A stretch of DNA of 58,029 nucleotides from Gemmatimonadota bacterium (lineage in GTDB: Bacteria; Gemmatimonadota; Gemmatimonadetes; Longimicrobiales; Gaopeijiaceae), in assembly GCA_003559555.1 (NCBI GenBank), contig PWLA01000141.1:1-58029 (forward strand). Direction: 5' to 3'. The notes under the pieces were generated by a model. That model was not told the origin of the DNA. It was given only the letters and a program-made list of their open reading frames with translations, and did not search any database. Below, piece after piece: positions 54,096 to 58,029 of this stretch. Positions within the stretch are counted from its first letter, which is position 1. Each line of letters opens with the position of its first letter. Made by a program: the position numbers and the translations under genes.

Positions 54096-55420
54096 AGCCG
54101 GGCCTCCTGGGCCTCCCGGGCCTCCTCCCTGGGCAACTCGGCCTCCAGCGATTCCGGCTCCTGGGGCGGCTGCCAGATCTGGATCACCGGAAAGGTGGTG
54201 AGGAACCAACGGGCACTGGCCACGAAGAGCCCCAGGAATCCAAATCCGATGAGGGGCTCCCACGCCGTGATCGTGGCGGTCCCGGGCTCGTGCAGGGAGG
54301 GCGCCACCAGGAGGAATCGCTCCAACCAGAGCCCCAGGAGGGCGATGAAGGAGATGGCACCCAGCCACCCCGGCACCATCTTCGGGTTGCGCCCGATGAG
54401 CCCAACGAAGGGCACCACGAAGCAGAGGATGATCACCGAGAGGGAGAGGTACCCCCAGTCGGCGCCGGAACGATCGATGATCCAGACCTGCTCCCATGGG
54501 AGCTTTCCGTACCAGATCACGATGTACTGGCTGAACACCAGGTAGGCCCAGAAGATGGAGAAGGCGAAAACCAGCTTCCCCAGGTCGTGAAGCTGTTGCG
54601 GACCCATGGACTCGTTGAAGTCCGGCGCCAGCTTCTTGAGAAGCACCACCGCCAGCGCCGTGAGGGCGATCCCACCCCAGAACCCGCCCATGAAATACCA
54701 GGCCGGGAAGAGCATGGAGAACCAGTGGGACTCCAGTGACATGGCCCAGTCGATGGCAAATATGCTCATGACCAGTGCGAAGACCAGGGCCAGGGCAGGA
54801 GCCAGGACCTTCATCTTTCGCCAGCTCCGCTCCTCCTCCTGGGCCTGTCCCATCCAGCCGGCAGCGATCCGCTCCCGCCAGCGGGCCCGCCCGGCGTCCC
54901 CGTCCTCGTCCCGGCTCCGGTCCGGTCCCAGATCGGGCCGCACCGCGAAGTAGATGAAGATCAGGCTCAGTCCGAAGAGGAGCATCGCCCCCACCACGTT
55001 CCGGGCCACCAGGAACGGAATGTTGAGGTAGGCCTCCTTCTTCTGGACGATCTCGTCGTACGCCATCTGCTCGATCCAGGGGAAGTAGTTCTCCCGGAGA
55101 CCGAGAAGCATGGGGATCAGGAGGAGGAAAGCCAGCGGAAGGAAGGCCCCGAAGGCCAGCGAGACCCGCCGCACCGACCAGTTCCACTTGGCCTTGGTGA
55201 TGGTGGTGGCGACCCCCAGCATGATGGCGCCCTGGGCCACGCTGACAAAAAAGAGCCAGTGGGAGACATACGCCTCCCACGCCCGGTCCGGGTCGGTCTG
55301 GAGCAGCACCACGAAGGCCAGAAAGCCCAGGAGGGTGAAGGCTCCGATGATCAGGCTCACACCTCGCCGTCGGGAGAGGTAGCGGGCCGGAATGTCCGAG
55401 GGGACGTGGATGTCATGCAT
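54086..55420 (-). CDS. actF: alternative complex III membrane subunit ActF
   Basis: 444 residues with about ten membrane helices, the NrfD-like plan of ActC/ActF, but without ActC's strong conservation. Typical segments: HVPSDIPARYLSRR near the start, ISHWLFFVSVAQGAIMLG, SMLFPAWYFMGGFWGGIALTALAV, LGKLVFAFSIFWAYLVFSQYIVIWYGKLPWE, and the final long Glu-rich cytoplasmic tail. In ACIII, ActF is a second membrane (quinol-binding-like) subunit. The gene is last in the visible actC-D-E-F order and ends at hisN. Confidence 0.9.
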   Translation of the reverse strand: MHDIHVPSDIPARYLSRRRGVSLIIGAFTLLGFLAFVVLLQTDPDRAWEAYVSHWLFFVSVAQGAIMLGVATTITKAKWNWSVRRVSLAFGAFLPLAFLLLIPMLLGLRENYFPWIEQMAYDEIVQKKEAYLNIPFLVARNVVGAMLLFGLSLIFIYFAVRPDLGPDRSRDEDGDAGRARWRERIAAGWMGQAQEEERSWRKMKVLAPALALVFALVMSIFAIDWAMSLESHWFSMLFPAWYFMGGFWGGIALTALAVVLLKKLAPDFNESMGPQQLHDLGKLVFAFSIFWAYLVFSQYIVIWYGKLPWEQVWIIDRSGADWGYLSLSVIILCFVVPFVGLIGRNPKMVPGWLGAISFIALLGLWLERFLLVAPSLHEPGTATITAWEPLIGFGFLGLFVASARWFLTTFPVIQIWQPPQEPESLEAELPREEAREAQEARLQA

Positions 55421-55432
55421 CGCGGGCTTCCC

Positions 55433-56077
55433 TCAGTTCTCCGAAGACTCGGCGTCAGGGGCGTCCTCGTTGGAGACCTCCCCTTGAAGCTCACGCACGT
55501 AGTTCACCACGTGCCACCGGTCATAGTGTGTGATCTGATGTCCCAGGGCGGGCATGGCACCCCGCCCGATCCGGATCATGCTGTAGATGTAGCCGTCGGG
55601 CAGCCCCAACGCCTGGTCGCTCATGAGCGAGACTCCGAATACAGGCGCCACCTCGCTCACCAGTCCGTCCCCCTGCCCCTCCACGCCATGGCATGGAGCG
55701 CACGCTCGCTCGAAGACCACCTGTCCCCGTTCCAGCGATTCCTCGTTGGCGGCCAGCGGATTCTCCAACCCGGTGACCTGCGGCACCTCGTCGGGGGCGG
55801 TGAGAGCCCGAAGCATATCCGCGGGCTGCACCGGCGCAGGCACCGGCGTGCCCTCGGCCTGGCCCAGATTCACCTGGCCCGGCCCTACCGGAAAATTGCC
55901 CGAGGCGAAGGGCACCGAGCCCTCCGGCGGCGGCTGGGGGTTCTCGTACGGGTTGAAGGAGGGCTGCTCCCTCATGCTCCGTCCGAAGACGGCGACCAGG
56001 AGATCGTCCATGGGCGTGCAGCCGGCAGCCATGAGGGCTACCAGGGCGCCAGCCAGCCAGATCCGTACCTTCGCCAT
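55433..56077 (-). CDS. actE: alternative complex III cytochrome c lipoprotein ActE
   Basis: 214 residues from the ATG at 56077, which has AGGAG five bases upstream; a start at 56110 is possible but gives no better signal peptide. The signal (RIWLAGALVALMAAGC) ends in a lipobox Cys. One heme c site, CAPCH, is at about 120-155 (ERACAPCHGVEGQGDG), with a Met ligand expected in AMPALGHQITHYDRWHVVNYVRELQG. It passes electrons from the complex to a soluble or other cytochrome c. It lies 12 bases before actF. Confidence 0.9.
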   Translation of the reverse strand: MAKVRIWLAGALVALMAAGCTPMDDLLVAVFGRSMREQPSFNPYENPQPPPEGSVPFASGNFPVGPGQVNLGQAEGTPVPAPVQPADMLRALTAPDEVPQVTGLENPLAANEESLERGQVVFERACAPCHGVEGQGDGLVSEVAPVFGVSLMSDQALGLPDGYIYSMIRIGRGAMPALGHQITHYDRWHVVNYVRELQGEVSNEDAPDAESSEN

Positions 56078-56102
56078 ACCCGCTCCTGATTCAGCCCCTG
56101 AT

Positions 56103-56651
56103 TCAGCCATGGGCCCTCCCCTGCGGATCGTCCTGCAGGTTCGAAGGCTCGAATTCCTCGAGGATTCGCTTGACCGTGTCCATTCGCTCGGAGGGGGCGG
56201 TGACGTAGACGCCGAACTTGCCGGCGGAGAACTCGGGGTCGTAGACCACATCCCCCTTCAGATCCGGCACCCGCATGTTCCAGAGGACGCCGATCACGGT
56301 GGCGAACGCCCCGAAGAGGATCGTCAACTCGAAGACCGGGATGATGTACGCCGGGATGGCCACGATGGGCTTGCCCCCGGTGACCAGGGGCCAGTCCATG
56401 CTGGTGAAGATCGTGAAGGCGAAGCCCGTGGCCGCGCCCGTGAGCCCTCCCGCCAGGGTGAAAAGCCGAACCGGGCTGGCCGAGTATCCCAACGCCTCCT
56501 CGATGTGGTGCTCCGGAAAGGGAGCGAAGGCGGTGATCTCTTCGAAGCCCTCGCTGCGGAGCCGCTTGATGGCCTGGACCGTCACGTCCAGGTAGTCGTA
56601 CGACGCCAGGAGCCCTTCCCGGCCACCGCCCACCTCGTTTGCCGCGCTCAT
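56103..56651 (-). CDS. actD: alternative complex III subunit ActD (DUF3341)
   Basis: 182 residues from the ATG at 56651, in an ATGA overlap with actC. It has the DUF3341 pattern: LLASYDYLDVTVQAIKRLRSEGFEEITAFAPFPEHHIEEALGY, two membrane helices (RLFTLAGGLTGAATGFAFTIF; IPVFELTILFGAFATVIGVLWNM) and a short C-terminal domain with EFSAGKFGVYVTAPSERMDTVKRIL. In purified ACIII, ActD is a small membrane-anchored subunit. Confidence 0.92.
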   Translation of the reverse strand: MSAANEVGGGREGLLASYDYLDVTVQAIKRLRSEGFEEITAFAPFPEHHIEEALGYSASPVRLFTLAGGLTGAATGFAFTIFTSMDWPLVTGGKPIVAIPAYIIPVFELTILFGAFATVIGVLWNMRVPDLKGDVVYDPEFSAGKFGVYVTAPSERMDTVKRILEEFEPSNLQDDPQGRAHG

Positions 56652-58027
56652 GGCTTCACCTCCTCCCTCTGCTTCCTCATGGGTGGAGGCAGGACCTCCT
56701 TGATCTCGGCAATGGCCACCGGCGGGAAGAGCCGGATGAAGATGAGGATCCAGAAGAAGAACCAGCCGAAGGTTCCGATGACGATCCCCATCTCGGTGAG
56801 GCTGGGCCGGTACACGTTCCAGGCAAAGGGGATGTACTCGTGGGACAGCGACGTCACGATGATCACGAAGCGCTCGAACCACATCCCGATGTTGATGAAC
56901 AGCGAGATCACGAAGAGGGCCGGGATCGAATAGCGCACCCTCTTGAACCAGAGCATGATGGGGATCAGCCCGTTGCAGGTGAGCATGATCCAGGTGGCCC
57001 ACCAGTAATGCCCGAAGGCCCGGTTCCAGAAGACCCGGCGTTCGGGATCCTCACCGGAGTACCACGCCATGAAGAACTCGGTGAGGTAGGCGTAGAAGAC
57101 GATGAGCCCCGTCACCAGGCAGAGTTTTGCCATGGCGTCGAAGTGCCTCGTCGTCAGGTACTTCTCCAGCCCGAACGCCTTTCGTATGGGCACCAGGATG
57201 GTGATCACCATGGCCACGCCCGAGAAGATGGCGCCAGCCACGAAGTAGGGGGCGAAGATGGTGGCGTGCCAGCCCGGCACGATGGCCATGGCGAAGTCCC
57301 ACGACACCACCGAGTGCACCGACAGGACCAGCGGGGTGGCCAGGGCCGCCAGGTACAGGTAGGCCTTCCCGAAGTGGTGCCACTGCCGGTCCGTTCCCCG
57401 CCAGCCGAAGGAGGTGAAGGTATAGAGCTTGTGACGGAGACTCCCCTTCGGCGACTGGTCCCGGGCCGCCGCCACGTCCGGCAGGAGCCCCAGCAGGAAG
57501 AAGAGGGACGAGACGGTGAAGTAGGTGGTCACCGCGAAGACATCCCAGACCAGGGGCGAGCTGAAGTTGGGCCACAGCATCCGCTGGTTCGGGTAGGGGA
57601 AGAGCCAGTAGGCGTGCCACACCCGTCCCAGGTGGATCAGCGGATAGAGCCCTGCCGTCATCACAGCGAAGACCGTCATGGCCTCCGCGGCCCGGTAGAT
57701 GGACTGTCGCCACCGGGCCCGGAAGAGGAAGAGGATGGCCGAAATCAGCGTCCCGGAGTGGGCGATCCCCACCCAGAAGACGAAGGTGGTGATGTAGGCG
57801 CCCCACCCCACCGGGGTGTTCAGGCCCGTCAACCCGATCCCCTGGATGATCTGATTGCCCCAGGAGAAGGCCAGCAGCCCGATCCCGGCAATGGACATCC
57901 CAAGGAGGATCCACCACCACTTCCCCGGACGGGAAAGCATCTGGAGGATGTCTTCGTTGACCTCCCCGTACGAACGCACGTCGGGGTGGGTCTGCGCTCC
58001 TCGTTCTTGTTCGGTAACCGTCGCCAT
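56648..58027 (-). CDS. actC: alternative complex III membrane subunit ActC (NrfD family)
   Basis: 459 residues; the ATG at 58027 is the last complete codon of the window. It has about ten membrane helices of the polysulfide reductase NrfD type. Marks: RSYGEVNEDILQMLSRPGKWWW, TGLNTPVGWGAYITTFVFWVGIAHSGTLISAILFLF, QRMLWPNFSSPLVWDVFAVTTYFTVS, and SVHSVVSWDFAMAIVPGWHATIFAPYFVAGAIFSG. ActC binds quinol and passes electrons to ActB. actB and actA are expected upstream beyond the edge. Confidence 0.93.
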   Translation of the reverse strand: MATVTEQERGAQTHPDVRSYGEVNEDILQMLSRPGKWWWILLGMSIAGIGLLAFSWGNQIIQGIGLTGLNTPVGWGAYITTFVFWVGIAHSGTLISAILFLFRARWRQSIYRAAEAMTVFAVMTAGLYPLIHLGRVWHAYWLFPYPNQRMLWPNFSSPLVWDVFAVTTYFTVSSLFFLLGLLPDVAAARDQSPKGSLRHKLYTFTSFGWRGTDRQWHHFGKAYLYLAALATPLVLSVHSVVSWDFAMAIVPGWHATIFAPYFVAGAIFSGVAMVITILVPIRKAFGLEKYLTTRHFDAMAKLCLVTGLIVFYAYLTEFFMAWYSGEDPERRVFWNRAFGHYWWATWIMLTCNGLIPIMLWFKRVRYSIPALFVISLFINIGMWFERFVIIVTSLSHEYIPFAWNVYRPSLTEMGIVIGTFGWFFFWILIFIRLFPPVAIAEIKEVLPPPMRKQREEVKP

Positions 58028-58029
58028 TC

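Overview
The window is GC-rich chromosomal DNA from a free-living, respiring bacterium. The lifestyle genes point to a member of Gemmatimonadota or a close relative: an alternative complex III operon (actC-F), two rpoD-like sigma factors, an ATP-type PEP carboxykinase, an oligopeptide ABC importer with two binding lipoproteins, and many exported peptidases. This placement is inference, because there is no rRNA gene in the window. The third-position GC bias produces very long antisense open frames, which I left out.

Layout. 1-2 kb: tail of a PspA-like gene, a small GlsB-like membrane protein and an M20 peptidase. 2-8 kb (minus): flavin reductase, a membrane protein with a spermidine-synthase-like domain, an unusual Mre11/Rad50 hybrid protein, then trpE. 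8.1-12 kb (plus): an unknown lipoprotein heading a BtuFCD-type metallo-cofactor importer. 12-17.3 kb: rsgA, a sigma factor, an HD phosphohydrolase, a UvrC-N-domain (Cho-like) nuclease and an EVE protein. 17.4-22.8 kb (minus): M24 peptidase, pckA, maeB. 23-29.6 kb (plus): six genes each joined by a 4-base start/stop overlap (Omp85-type outer membrane protein, methyltransferase, FAD oxidoreductase, SRPBCC protein, ketosynthase, membrane protein). 29.8-34.9 kb: second sigma factor, then ssb, polA and an orphan ExbB/TolQ gene. 35-42.6 kb (minus): opp transporter. 42.8-47.8 kb (minus): glycine cleavage P and H proteins with a LipM-like octanoyltransferase and a UPF0173 hydrolase. 48.1-54.1 kb (plus): acyl-CoA dehydrogenase, tatA, MFS exporter, trmJ, GAF-GAF-GGDEF cyclase, hisN-type phosphatase. 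54.1-58 kb (minus): alternative complex III subunits F, E, D, C.

How the genes fit together. The ACIII genes make a quinol:electron-acceptor oxidoreductase. PckA and MaeB sit at the PEP/pyruvate-C4 acid node. GcvP and GcvH degrade glycine, and the nearby LipM-like enzyme could lipoylate GcvH. The opp genes, M20 and M24 enzymes suggest peptide feeding.

The two parts that look least described are: (1) the single-chain protein at 3639-6050, which joins an Mre11-type phosphoesterase with altered catalytic histidines to a Rad50-like zinc hook and C-terminal ATPase lobe with no Walker A; and (2) the six-gene coupled operon at 23008-29608, which looks like a small biosynthetic pathway tied to an outer-membrane protein. 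Several sigma70-like promoters and hairpin terminators could be read by eye and are listed. I saw no tRNA, rRNA, CRISPR array, insertion sequence or prophage.
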